Source: Xenorhabdus doucetiae (lineage in GTDB: Bacteria; Pseudomonadota; Gammaproteobacteria; Enterobacterales; Enterobacteriaceae). From it: a stretch of 64,000 nucleotides of DNA. The position numbers were made by a program, and so were the translations under genes. Shown here piece after piece: positions 28,696-37,187 of the stretch. Each line of letters opens with the position of its first letter. Position 1 is the stretch's first letter. The notes beneath the pieces were generated by a model. That model was not told the origin of the DNA. It worked only from the letters and a program-made list of their open reading frames with translations, and did no database searches. The stretch is from NCBI RefSeq assembly GCF_000968195.1, contig NZ_FO704550.1, positions 1,426,001-1,490,000 of the forward strand, given 5' to 3'.

Positions 28696-29603
28696 TAGCA
28701 GAATCAAAATACTATGTCATAATATCTACATTCCAATGACAAGGCAGAGTTGAAATGGGTTACAGTCTAGATTTCCGAAAAAGAGTTTTGGCATACAAAG
28801 ACAAACATTCGTTGACGTTCGAGCAAACCAGCGACCACTTTGAGGTCTCTATCCGTACCCTGTTTCGGTGGAGTCACAAAATAGAACCCTGTACGACGCG
28901 TGATAAACCCCCGACTAAAATCAGTGATGAGACACTTATCGCCGATGTCCGGGATTATCCCGATGACTATCAATGGGAAAGGGCGAAACGTCTGGGGGTC
29001 TCACAGTCTGCTATCCATTACGCCTTGAAACGACTCAAAATCACGTTTAAAAAAAACGCTAAAACATCCCGCCGCTGACGAACACGCTCGTCAGGTATTT
29101 GGCGAGCGTATCCGCCATCATGAACAGGCGGGTAAACAGATTGTTTATCTGGATGAAAGCGGCTTTGAACAGTCCATGCCACGTACGCATGGCTATTCGT
29201 CAAAAGGGTCGCGCTGTTTTGATTTACATGACTGGCAGCACAAAGGCCGTGTTAATGTCATTGGCGCCATCATGAAAAATACCTTTGTGACCTTAAGCTT
29301 GTTTGCCGGGCACATAAATGCGAATGTGTTTCATGCCTGGATGACACAAGATTTGTTGCCAAAGCTCCCAAAGGGTGCCGTGATTGTGATGGATAATGCG
29401 CCCTTCCATAAACGCCATGACATACTCCAAGCGATAACCCACCATGGGTGCCAGCTAGAATGGTTACCGCCTTACAGCCCGGATTTAAATCCTATCGAAA
29501 ACAAATGGGCGGGAACAAAAGCCACAAGAAGACGAGAAAGATGTTCTATTGATGAGCTGTTTACAGAACATGTGACCTATGTCTAGTTATATTGATTCAG
29601 CTA
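28696..29603 (+). mobile_element. IS630-family element 1
   Basis: Ends TAGCAGAATCAA and TTGATTCAGCTA form terminal inverted repeats, bounded by TA as expected for IS630-type insertion into TA. It abuts IS630 element 2 at its right end: the junction reads C-TA-TA-GG. Carries one frameshifted transposase gene. Confidence 0.8.
28755..29586 (+). CDS. IS630-family transposase 1, in two overlapping frames
   Basis: Frame 1 (28755-29078) encodes the helix-turn-helix half: MGYSLDFRKRVLAYKD, then FEQTSDHFEVSIRTLFRW. The sequence then runs through an A8 tract near 29048, and the DDE half continues in another frame to 29586: IVYLDESGF (first D), VIVMDNAPFHKR (second D), PPYSPDLNPIENKWAG (E). A shift at the A8 tract would fuse them into one protein, an arrangement known for members of this family, so this may be programmed frameshifting or a simple mutation. 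Confidence 0.8.
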
Positions 29604-30753
29604 TAGGTTTTCATAATTGTGATACACCCATTTTTCTCATCCCCGGTTTCTGCTGTTGTAAGGAAGCGGTTTCCATGAAGATTTTGACATGGTGAAGCAA
29701 CTGCCACATAAATTGGCAGCAGTGGTTTCGTGTCACGGTTTCATGCAAGGATTGCCATAGACGTTCAATTTTATTCAACCACGGGGAATAGGACGGTAAA
29801 AAGAGAAGGCTAAATTGGGGATTTTTTGCCAGCCAAACCCTGACCTTCCGGCTCTTATGAATGCAATAGTTATCTAAAATTAACGTGATTGTCTTGGCAC
29901 TGGTATATTGATGATTAATTTCATCTAACAATTTGATAAATAAATCTGAGTTCTTTCTCAAGCCACCGACATACGTGATTTCTTTCGTTTTCGCATTGAG
30001 GCAACCCGCAAGGTAGTGTTTTTGGTTCTTTCCGGGGGTAACAACACGCTTTTGCTGTCCTTTGAAGCACCAGTCTGCACCGATTTTCGGGTTAAGGTTG
30101 ATGTCCACTTCATCCTCATATAAGACAGGATGTTTCCCTGAGGCATTGGATAACGCCTCGCTGATTTTGGCCATTTTTTCATCATACTCAGGGTCAGGTA
30201 ATTTTAAGGTTGGCGCCGCCCTTCGCCAAACGATGCCCGCCCGACAAAAGTAGCGATAGAGTGTACTTTGAGAGACCGATATATTCAGTATCTCATTGAT
30301 TTTAAGTGTAATCAGTTCAAGGCTCCATCGTGAACGGAGATAGCCAAGATGTTGTGGAGAGTGCTGTAATAAGAAAGAAATGACGGAGAGAAGCGGGGCT
30401 AAATTCCAGATGGCAGGCCTTCCCGCAGGGAGGCTTTTAAGCCCTTCCAACCCGTATAATGTTAACCCATTTACCCAACGATTAACTGAAGAACGTGAAC
30501 AGTGAAGCGTTCTGGAAACGTGAGAAACCGTACTCCCTTCATGCAACATCAAGAGCGCGGTGAGGCGACGTGCATAGTTCTTATCCCGGGTTTTCTGGAT
30601 AGCTTTTTTCATTTGACGTCGTTCATTTCGGGGTATTGATGTTATGATTGGCATGACTCAGTCCATTTTGGGATTTGTTTTGATTTGGCGATTAATCAGA
30701 TCGCGAAAATCGGACTGAGTTCCCTTCAAGTGATCTACTATTTTGAAAACCTA
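29604..30753 (-). mobile_element. IS630-family element 2
   Basis: Terminal inverted repeats GGTTTTCATAAT (left) and ATTTTGAAAACC (right), each bordered by TA. The left TA directly follows the TA that ends element 1, so the two elements are back to back. At 30774-30781 the sequence TTCAGCTA, preceded by ACATAG, resembles an end of element 1 and might be a remnant of another copy. Confidence 0.8.
29611..30654 (-). CDS. IS630-family transposase 2
   Basis: 347 residues and apparently intact. The N-terminal helix-turn-helix has SHVSRTLHCSRSSVNRWVNG, then the winged-helix-like LEGLKSLPAGRPAIW. The DDE core has YEDEVDINLNPKIGADW (D), TLILDNYCIHKSRKV (D) and PSYSPWLNKIERLWQSLHE (E). It is quite different from transposase 1. 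Confidence 0.9.
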   Translation of the reverse strand: MPIITSIPRNERRQMKKAIQKTRDKNYARRLTALLMLHEGSTVSHVSRTLHCSRSSVNRWVNGLTLYGLEGLKSLPAGRPAIWNLAPLLSVISFLLQHSPQHLGYLRSRWSLELITLKINEILNISVSQSTLYRYFCRAGIVWRRAAPTLKLPDPEYDEKMAKISEALSNASGKHPVLYEDEVDINLNPKIGADWCFKGQQKRVVTPGKNQKHYLAGCLNAKTKEITYVGGLRKNSDLFIKLLDEINHQYTSAKTITLILDNYCIHKSRKVRVWLAKNPQFSLLFLPSYSPWLNKIERLWQSLHETVTRNHCCQFMWQLLHHVKIFMETASLQQQKPGMRKMGVSQL

Positions 30754-30802
30754 TTTACATAGAAAAAAATTAATTCAGCTACTAACATCTAACTTAAAAA
30801 AA

Positions 30803-31645
30803 TCAAGCTAGATAACCATAATCACTAATAAACTGGAAGGTTGATAGATTTGGCTTGTAAATATAAACGATTTTAATAAAATTAAAATCATTATCCAGAA
30901 TAAGCATTGCATTTATGGCATTTTCTATCGCTAACGCAATGAATTCATCAGACAGAGATGAATAACTGTCAGGTAAAAAAACTAAACGCCCTCCTACATT
31001 GGGATCGAAAACAAACGCTATTTTATTATTCCAATAAACAAATCCCAGATGATTAGCATTATGTTTTCCTGAACGATCTCTCTCCAGATAGGCGCTCCTA
31101 CTTTCACTAAGCCATCCCTCTTTAGGAGCTTTCTCACCATCTTCTTGCGGTATTCTTATATGCAATAAAGCATATCCCTCTTCAGAGCCATTTTTCATTT
31201 TAGATTCACCAAAGAGCCTTTTTGATGTCACTTCATGTAGTTGATTAATATTATTTTTATTTTTTTTCCACCAATAAAACTGTATTAGCTCACCGGTTTT
31301 ATTAATTTTCTCCGCATAAGTTTTGGCTAAATTAAACACTGCATAAATATTTTGGAAACCTGAGCTTATAGTAGAGAATCTAAAAGGGTTTTGAGTTTTA
31401 CTATTTATTTCAATATCTTTTCTACCTAAAAAAAAACCATGCCTCAATATATTTCCAAGTATATAAAAAGTAATTCCACTGCATAATCCAGCTCTATCTG
31501 AATCTGTAACAGCACGATCATTCTTTTCTAATTCTTTTATTAACCGTTCAATATACTTAGCCTGATTAAATTTAAAAAAATAATGAATAACAGGACGATA
31601 ACTATCGTCATCAGAATAATCTGAAAAATCTGAAAAATCTGACAT
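30803..31645 (-). CDS. Candidate YopT-like (C58/papain-fold) cysteine protease effector
   Basis: 280 residues, AT-rich. A cysteine-histidine-aspartate triad can be laid out: C55 in RAGLCSGITFYIL, H199 in NANHLGFVYW and D214 in IAFVFDPNVGG. The FDPN-x-G motif and the 15-residue H-to-D spacing match the C58 peptidases YopT (C139/H258/D274) and AvrPphB (C98/H212/D227). C58 enzymes cleave host proteins, e.g. prenylated Rho GTPases for YopT. The N-terminus is low-complexity and acidic (FSDFSDYSDDDS) with no signal peptide, compatible with a secreted effector or a toxin fragment. It lies directly beyond a truncated ICE operon and next to IS elements. The family call is inference from motifs; a protease-fold bacterial toxin of another clan CA family is the alternative. 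Confidence 0.55.
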   Translation of the reverse strand: MSDFSDFSDYSDDDSYRPVIHYFFKFNQAKYIERLIKELEKNDRAVTDSDRAGLCSGITFYILGNILRHGFFLGRKDIEINSKTQNPFRFSTISSGFQNIYAVFNLAKTYAEKINKTGELIQFYWWKKNKNNINQLHEVTSKRLFGESKMKNGSEEGYALLHIRIPQEDGEKAPKEGWLSESRSAYLERDRSGKHNANHLGFVYWNNKIAFVFDPNVGGRLVFLPDSYSSLSDEFIALAIENAINAMLILDNDFNFIKIVYIYKPNLSTFQFISDYGYLA

Positions 31646-31766
31646 GGCTAACCTCCAGAGAATATTTTTCTCTATAAAAACATTATAAAATAATCAGCAC
31701 ATTATAAAAATCGACATAATACTAATTATAGTAGAGTAATGAAATAAAAAATGAATTTAAATATGG

Positions 31767-32108
31767 TTATTTTCGATTAAATCTCCGCGCAATATCCATT
31801 TTTCTGGCTACCAATACCGCCGCCTCCAGTTCACTGCACTGGTGCTCACGCATTAGCGCCCGCCGCTCGGCTTTTTTTTCTTTTTCCGTCATCCCCAGCG
31901 CCAGATAAAGGCTCGGCGGCACCACCCGAAACAACGCTTCGATTTTTTTCGCCAGTACCACACCTTCGGTATAACAGCGGGGTAATTTACTGGCAGAGAG
32001 TAGTACCGCCTTTTGTTCTTCCGTCAGCCCCATCTCCGGGGTGGTGAAACCGCGAAACACGACAGGTTCGGCATTTAAGCGGTCAGGTAAGAACGGTATT
32101 GTCTGCAT
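31767..32108 (-). CDS. Chimeric ICE protein: TIGR03750 N-terminus with an unrelated tail
   Basis: 113 residues. The first ~27 (FLPDRLNAEPVVFRGFTTPE) are typical of TIGR03750/DUF3487 conjugation proteins, which normally continue into two membrane helices. Here the remainder (TEEQKAVLLSASKLPRC, then KIEALFRVVPPSLYLALGMT and KKAERRALMREHQCSELEA) is soluble, charged and unrecognised. It starts 11 bases after the preceding ICE gene. The switch suggests a recombination junction that truncated the operon, with the fused tail coming from another gene. Confidence 0.6.
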   Translation of the reverse strand: MQTIPFLPDRLNAEPVVFRGFTTPEMGLTEEQKAVLLSASKLPRCYTEGVVLAKKIEALFRVVPPSLYLALGMTEKEKKAERRALMREHQCSELEAAVLVARKMDIARRFNRK

Positions 32109-32118
32109 AAGCGTCGCC

Positions 32119-32496
32119 TTAAAAGATAATGCTGGCCGATTTCGCCAGCAGCCAAATCACGGCAACCAGCAGCACCACACCGACCACGATAATGGCGCCA
32201 AACTGCGTCCAGGTGGATTTGCCATCCCGCACTTCCGAAAAGGTTTCTACCGCAGCGGCGGCAACCTTGTAGAACGCCACGGCAGAGAGGATCAGTCCCC
32301 CGATGACAATGCTGTCCTGTGCATAGCCTTTCAGCTGCCCCAGCAATCCCGCCCCGCCGCCACTTTTTGGGGGTTCGATGGCGGGTAAATCCGCCCGGGC
32401 GGACTGACAGGAAAAGCCAAACAGTAAAAAGAGCGTACTGATTCTGGTTATCAGATGGATGCTGATCCGACACCAGACAGTAAAAATTTGCTTCAT
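32119..32496 (-). CDS. ICE conjugation protein, TIGR03745 (DUF2976) family
   Basis: 125 residues. Signal-like N-terminus (STLFLLFGFSCQSARA), then LPAIEPPKSGGGAGLLGQ and two hydrophobic helices (IVIGGLILSAVAFYKVA and FGAIIVVGVVLLVAVIWLL). This is the small pilin-like VirB2/TrbC-type subunit of SPI-7/ICEHin1056-type type IV secretion. Third gene of the operon starting at 33094. Confidence 0.85.
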   Translation of the reverse strand: MKQIFTVWCRISIHLITRISTLFLLFGFSCQSARADLPAIEPPKSGGGAGLLGQLKGYAQDSIVIGGLILSAVAFYKVAAAAVETFSEVRDGKSTWTQFGAIIVVGVVLLVAVIWLLAKSASIIF

Positions 32497-32528
32497 CTTC
32501 GGTTTCCTTTTTTATCGTGTTACACGCA

Positions 32529-32765
32529 CTAACCGGCAAACATCCAGACTGCCACGACCAATAACATCGCGGTTCGCAGGGCAAACTGGCTGAGGGTCTG
32601 GTTACGCACTTTTTCATTCGCCCAGCCGTTCCAGACATCCACCGCAGCCCAGGCCGCCCAGAGAAACAGCGTGGCCAGGAAAAATCCGACACACACCAGA
32701 TACAAAAAGTGGATATCAAAATGCCCTGAGGCCACTTCAAAAGCATTGCGTTGGGCGGCGGTCAT
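32529..32765 (-). CDS. ICE conjugation protein, TIGR03758 (DUF3262) family
   Basis: 78 residues with two membrane helices (IHFLYLVCVGFFLATLFLWA; LRTAMLLVVAVWMF). The start overlaps the end of the RAQPRD gene by 4 bases (ATGA). The position between RAQPRD and TIGR03745 genes is the canonical ICE order. Confidence 0.85.
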   Translation of the reverse strand: MTAAQRNAFEVASGHFDIHFLYLVCVGFFLATLFLWAAWAAVDVWNGWANEKVRNQTLSQFALRTAMLLVVAVWMFAG

Positions 32766-33094
32766 CGGGTGCGTTCCTGACGGTATTGACCGGATAATGA
32801 CGTAGTCTCACCGGGCTGGGCACGGGAAGGTGTCAGGTAGTGATCGATACCCGCCTTAATCGTGTTGAGATCGGCCTTGATACGCCGGTAATCGAAGTCA
32901 TAACGCGGGAATTTTGACAGGCCAGAGGGCTTTTCAGCGATGCTGGCGCGTTCCAGTGCAACCTGCACCTGTTCAATCAGGCGTTTTGCACCGGCTAGTT
33001 CATCTTTTTCGGAAGCCTGTGCAAGTGGTATACACAATACCGTCAGTCCCAGCAGACAGGCCGCACGGAACAGGGAAAAAAAGCAACAGAGCAT
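32762..33094 (-). CDS. RAQPRD family ICE protein (TIGR01690)
   Basis: 110 residues: signal peptide (LLGLTVLCIPLAQA) and a short periplasmic domain with RYDFDYRRIKADLNTIKAGI and the family motif region PSRAQPGE. First gene of the residual conjugation operon. In complete ICEs of this type the operon continues past TIGR03750 to TIGR03746, TIGR03749, TIGR03752 and a TraC/VirB4 ATPase; none of these follow here. Confidence 0.85.
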   Translation of the reverse strand: MLCCFFSLFRAACLLGLTVLCIPLAQASEKDELAGAKRLIEQVQVALERASIAEKPSGLSKFPRYDFDYRRIKADLNTIKAGIDHYLTPSRAQPGETTSLSGQYRQERTR

Positions 33095-33218
33095 AACTAT
33101 TCACCTCGTCATGGAGTTCAGGATGCCGAGGATGCGGGCTTTTTTAGGTCAAATCAGCAATAAACTCTTTATGCTTTGGTGAAAATTAGCTAAATAGTCT
33201 GACTAATTTATTTGATTA

Positions 33219-33343
33219 ATACCCAATGGATTTCAAGTTGCATCGCGGCGGCAAGGGAATGCATCCCCGGGAGCATAGATAACTATGTGACCGGGGTGAA
33301 TGAACGCAGCCAACAAAGAGGCAGCTTGAAAGACGACGGGTAT
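33219..33343. repeat. Long intergenic inverted repeat with ATACCC/GGGTAT ends
   Basis: About 125 bp: the ends pair (ATACCC with GGGTAT), with inner arms TTTCAAGTTGC and GCAGCTTGAAAG and a central CATCCCCGG/CCGGGGTG stem. Probably a dispersed repeat of this bacterial group; recognised as a type, not matched to a named family. It lies between the ICE operon and the DUF5710 gene. Confidence 0.7.
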
Positions 33344-33369
33344 AACCGTTTAACAATGAAGGAAACCCC

Positions 33370-34017
33370 ATGCTGCGGATTGATTTACATGTCCCCGATG
33401 ATGAATACGAGAAGGTGCGGAAGCTGGGCGCACACTGGGATGCGGCGGCCAACATCTGGTATATCGACGACAGTTTTGATCCGACCCCGTTTATGAACTG
33501 GCTGCCGTTCTATAATGTCCATGCCGCCTTTTGGTATCTCGCCCAGACCCGGACAACCTGCCCGCACTGTCAGGAGCCCACCACGGTGACCGCGTTTATG
33601 CTGCCGGCCGGGCATAAGATGCTGGAAGACAATAATGAAGATGACGACGACATCAGCACTGAAGTGGGCTACGCAGAGCAGGACCGCCCGGCTTTCCTCT
33701 TTTATGTCGCCGATATTCCCACCACCGTGCGCAATGTGTTATCCGGCTTTCACCATACCTTGCGCAAAGCGGTCAGCCAACGGCTGCGCCGACAGCACTG
33801 GATGAACCACTGCGAGCACTGTGGCGCGCAGCAGGATGATACCGATATGTTTGCGGAAGTTGGCGGGGCGTTTTTTCCCGCTTCCAAGGAGCAAGCGGCT
33901 GCCATTCAGCTTCATCGTATTGATGAACCGTTTATGGGGTATTGTGAAGATATTTCGCACCAGCACGACTATTTTTATCCGAAGGAGGCTAACCCAACCA
34001 GTCAAATCAGTGGCTAA
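33370..34017 (+). CDS. DUF5710-domain protein with two zinc-binding CxxC pairs
   Basis: 215 residues. The N-terminus DLHVPDDEYEKVRKLGAHWD then WYIDDSFDP is the DUF5710 domain found in mobile-element proteins (primases and MobA-like proteins). Further on, CPHC (in TCPHCQEP) and CEHC (in HCEHCGAQ) form likely zinc-ribbon pairs. GAAGGAAACCCC is the ribosome-binding site. Function unknown; the usual context is ICEs and plasmids. Confidence 0.75.
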   Translation: MLRIDLHVPDDEYEKVRKLGAHWDAAANIWYIDDSFDPTPFMNWLPFYNVHAAFWYLAQTRTTCPHCQEPTTVTAFMLPAGHKMLEDNNEDDDDISTEVGYAEQDRPAFLFYVADIPTTVRNVLSGFHHTLRKAVSQRLRRQHWMNHCEHCGAQQDDTDMFAEVGGAFFPASKEQAAAIQLHRIDEPFMGYCEDISHQHDYFYPKEANPTSQISG

Positions 34018-34060
34018 GTTGAATGGATAACACTGAATGGTTAATTCCTCAATGAAAAGC

Positions 34061-34095
34061 ACTCATTAATTTATCATGCCGATAAATTAATGAGT
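34061..34095. repeat. Perfect 15-bp inverted repeat after the DUF5710 gene
   Basis: ACTCATTAATTTATC, a 5-base loop, then the exact reverse complement. No T run on the plus strand, so it is a stable hairpin or a palindromic binding site, not a typical terminator. The surrounding 34018-34222 contains no gene. Confidence 0.7.
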
Positions 34096-34185
34096 GGGGG
34101 CATAATGGCGATTTGATGGTAAACAATAGTTAAAAGGTGATATTCACATTATAAAATAAAATTCAATTACAACATGCTTACCATT

Positions 34186-34224
34186 TAAAAAATGGCTGAC
34201 CATAATAGCGTCAGCCATTTTTTT
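34186..34224. terminator. Bidirectional Rho-independent terminator
   Basis: Stem AAAAAATGGCTGAC/GTCAGCCATTTTTT with T runs on both strands, between the convergent DUF5710 gene and the truncated gene ending at 34223. Confidence 0.85.
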
Positions 34225-34680
34225 ATTTGTGACAACAACAAAAATCTTTCAATTTATCACAAGTGGTTTTTGGATTTAGGCCGGTATCTTTAAAATATTG
34301 ATCACAAATTTCATCTATTTTGCTAAGAAGCTGCTCGTTTCCATTGGAGCCAATATGAGTGAATAAAATTCTGGCATATTTACGTTCATCAGTAGTAGAT
34401 TCTACGTTATTGAAAAAATTACTCCTATTCCTTTTGAGTTTTTTTTGAATTATATCAATAACCTCCATCATTTTTCCGTGTCTGTTGTCTGAGCACCTAT
34501 AGCACCCTTTTGTGGTTATAAAAGTACTGGACTCCTTACACATACTAAAAATCGATTGCAATAAAATAATGAAAGCTATTAACTCAATAGCATTGGAATA
34601 GATAGTTCTCTCAAAACCTAAATAAAGAGTAATCGCTTCAGATATAGCAATAGCCGCAAGAGCAGCAAAAAAAAGAAAAG
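34223..34680 (-). pseudogene. Unrecognised membrane-anchored protein, 5' end removed by IS30
   Basis: About 152 residues remain: two hydrophobic segments at the start (AFLFFAALAAIAISEAITLY; IELIAFIILLQSIFSM), then a soluble part with CYRCSD and a cysteine-rich end (FCCCHK). The IS30 at 34681 cuts the 5' end; ATG-CGA-ATC-CAA in the IS end reads in frame into it, so a product could still be made. Beyond the IS only ~50 bases precede the ybhL terminator, so little of the 5' coding part can lie there. No family was recognised. Confidence 0.5.
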
Positions 34681-35763
34681 CTTGGATTCGCATAGTAAGT
34701 GCAATTTCTAAGAAAGGCGGTCAGTTGCTATAGTAGGCATCTTTCTCGCCAAAGGAAAATGCACTATGGCCTATACGCAACTGACCGAAACAGAAAGATA
34801 CCAGATTTTCGGCTTAAAAGAAGCCGGTTTTACACAACGTTTTATTGCAACGTCGCTTAATCGGGCCCCATCAACAATTAGCCGGGAATTGAGACGAAAC
34901 CGGGAAGCCGAGAAATATGAACCTGAACAAGCTCAGCGTAAAGCATTAGAACGCCGTCATTCTAAGGTAAAAGCCGTAAAAATCACGCCAGAGATAACAA
35001 AGTGGATAAAACAGTTAATTTGGCAAGATTTAAGTCCGGAACAAGTTGTGGGTTAGCTCAAGCGGGAAGCGAAAATCTCTTTACATCATGAAACAATTTA
35101 TCGATTGATTATAAAGATAAAATAAATGGCGGTGATTTATGGCAACATCTTAGGATAGCGAAAAAACCGTATCGTAAACGCTATGGAAGCCATGAGCACA
35201 GAGGAAAAATTAAAAACAGAGTCAGTATTGATAAGCGCCCAAAAATTGTTGATAAAAAGCAGCGTATTGGGGATTGGGAAGGGGATACTATCGTTGGCAA
35301 AGATCGTAAAAGTGCCTTATTGACTTTAGTTGAACGAAAATCGTTATTTACGATCATCATTAAACTTGAAGATAAAACAGCAGAAGGTGTTGCCAAAGCG
35401 GCGACAAGACATTTATCGATGATAAAACATAAAGTTAAAACAATTACCTTTGATAACGGACTCGAATTTGCCGAACACGAACGGATCGGTAAAAATTTAG
35501 AGACAAAAATTTATTTTGCTCATCCGTATTCCCCTTGGGAAAGAGGGATAAATGAGAACATAAATGGATTAATCAGAGATTACTTCCCAAAAGGAACCGA
35601 TTTTAATAAGGTATCAGAGCGGGAGGTTAACCTTGTGGCAAACCGACTAAATAATCGACCACGTAAGACACGGGGATTATAAAACACCGAATGAGTTATT
35701 TACAGGAACCCCAACTCATTTACTTCGTTCATTACGGTGTTGCGCTTAATATGCGAATCCAAG
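34681..35763 (+). mobile_element. IS30-family insertion sequence, copy 2
   Basis: 1083 bp, the same length as copy 3, with the same inverted repeats (CTTGGATTCGC...). No target duplication is visible (AAG left, GAT right), which suggests an adjacent deletion or recombination after insertion. The right flank GGATAATA also occurs beside the opposite end of copy 1. Confidence 0.93.
34766..35749 (+). pseudogene. IS30 transposase with one nonsense and two frameshift mutations
   Basis: Compared with the intact copy at 49136: TAT to TAG creates a stop at 35054, one T is lost in the following GATT-ATAAAG, and one G is gained at ACACGGGGATT near the 3' end. The two indels cancel in length. Otherwise near-identical. 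Confidence 0.9.
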
Positions 35764-35816
35764 GATAATATTTTTTCAGACTTGTCAATAATTATTATAC
35801 TATTTTTTTGACATAT

Positions 35817-35845
35817 AAAAAGCCCTGTATTAGTAGGGCTTTTTA
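35817..35845 (-). terminator. Terminator of ybhL
   Basis: AAAAAGCCCT/AGGGCTTTTT stem with a T run on the minus strand, 30 bases after the ybhL stop. The symmetrical flanks may also serve plus-strand transcripts leaving the IS30. Confidence 0.85.
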
Positions 35846-35874
35846 CATTAAAGAATGATTAGGTATATCAATAA

Positions 35875-36585
35875 TTACCGACGATCACCCAAAATACGCA
35901 ACAACATCAAGAACAGGTTAATGAAGTCCAGATATAGCGTCAGTGCACCAGTAATTGAGTATCTGCGCAGGTTCTCTTTATCATTAACATCCAGTTGCTC
36001 ACCCATTTCTTTCAACTTTTGGGTGTCGTATGCCGTCAGACCGGCAAAAATCACCACACCGATATAGGTGATTACCCACATCAATGCCGGGCTTTTCAGC
36101 CAGATATTTAATAGAGAAGCCAGAACAATACCGATTAGCCCCATAAACAGGAAGCTACCCATACCGCTCAGGCTACGTTTGGTGGTATAGCCATAAACGC
36201 TCAATGCACCAAACATACCCGCTGAAACGACAAAGGTGCTGGCAATAGAACTACCTGTGTATCTGATCAAGACACAAGAAAGTGTCAATCCCGTTAGCAT
36301 GGAATACAGCATAAACAACCCTGTTGCCAATGTTCCACTCATTTTATGAATCAAACCAGACAACACAAACACCAGTGCAAGCTGTGCGATAATCAAACCA
36401 AAGAAAACAACTTGGTTGAAAATAATGGTGTATAAAATCTCAGGTGTATTTACCACATACCATGCAACAAATGCCGTTAATAACAAGCCACAAGTCATCC
36501 AACCGTAGACTTGTGCCATGTACGTTTGTATACCAGAACCCGTTTTCTGAACAATCGAACCATTAGAACGTTGATATCGGTCCAT
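35875..36585 (-). CDS. ybhL: Bax inhibitor-1/YccA family inner-membrane protein YbhL
   Basis: 236 residues (E. coli 234), seven membrane helices. Matches YbhL closely: MDRYQRSNGSIVQ start, TYMAQVYGWMTCGLLLTAFV, YGYTTKRSLSGMG, GLTAYDTQKLKEMG with the conserved aspartate, and LYLDFINLFLMLLRILG at the end. The family includes pH-sensitive calcium-leak channels; the role in bacteria is unsettled. Adjacent to the moa operon as in E. coli. Confidence 0.95.
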   Translation of the reverse strand: MDRYQRSNGSIVQKTGSGIQTYMAQVYGWMTCGLLLTAFVAWYVVNTPEILYTIIFNQVVFFGLIIAQLALVFVLSGLIHKMSGTLATGLFMLYSMLTGLTLSCVLIRYTGSSIASTFVVSAGMFGALSVYGYTTKRSLSGMGSFLFMGLIGIVLASLLNIWLKSPALMWVITYIGVVIFAGLTAYDTQKLKEMGEQLDVNDKENLRRYSITGALTLYLDFINLFLMLLRILGDRR

Positions 36586-36720
36586 GACGATTACCTTTTC
36601 ATAACAATGTTTAGGGATTAAGAATGTTTAAAAATAAACAATCTACTCAAAAGTTATACATTAGCATAGAACATTAATAAAACCATCCGCCAATTAATGG
36701 CAAATTTAGTGATATATTAT

Positions 36721-37185
36721 TTACCTATCCCGTTTCCAGCGATTTGCCGCATCGTGATCACTCTGCCTCGTCTCTACCCAGCGTTTTCCCTCTGCCAGAG
36801 ACTCTTTTTTCCAAAATGGGGCTTGGGTTTTCAGATAGTCCATGATGAATTCCGTTGCCATAAAGGCCATGTTACGGTGAGAACTGGTGACACCGACAAA
36901 GACAATCTCATCCCCCGGATACAATTCACCAATGCGGTGAATCACACTGACGCGTTGCAAAGGCCAACGCTGGCGGGCTTTGTCAACAATTTGCTGCAAC
37001 ATCTTTTCTGTCATGCCGGCATAATGCTCCAAGGTCAGTGCCTTAACCTGATCGCCCAGATTATGGTTGCGAACTTTTCCGGTAAAGGTCACAACCGCAC
37101 CATCTTCATCACATTGCGAGAGCCATTGATACTCTTCACCAACATTGAAGGTTTCCCGTTGAATAGTGATCCGCGTATGTTCCAT
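36721..37185 (-). CDS. moaE: Molybdopterin synthase catalytic subunit MoaE
   Basis: 154 residues (E. coli 150). Large subunit of the heterotetramer that adds the dithiolene sulfurs to cPMP. FTGKVRNHNLGDQVKALTLE, GELYPGDEIVFVGVTSSHR and the active-site lysine segment APFWKKES are present. Starts 2 bases after moaD; last gene of moaACDE. Confidence 0.96.
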   Translation of the reverse strand: MEHTRITIQRETFNVGEEYQWLSQCDEDGAVVTFTGKVRNHNLGDQVKALTLEHYAGMTEKMLQQIVDKARQRWPLQRVSVIHRIGELYPGDEIVFVGVTSSHRNMAFMATEFIMDYLKTQAPFWKKESLAEGKRWVETRQSDHDAANRWKRDR

Positions 37186-37187
37186 TG

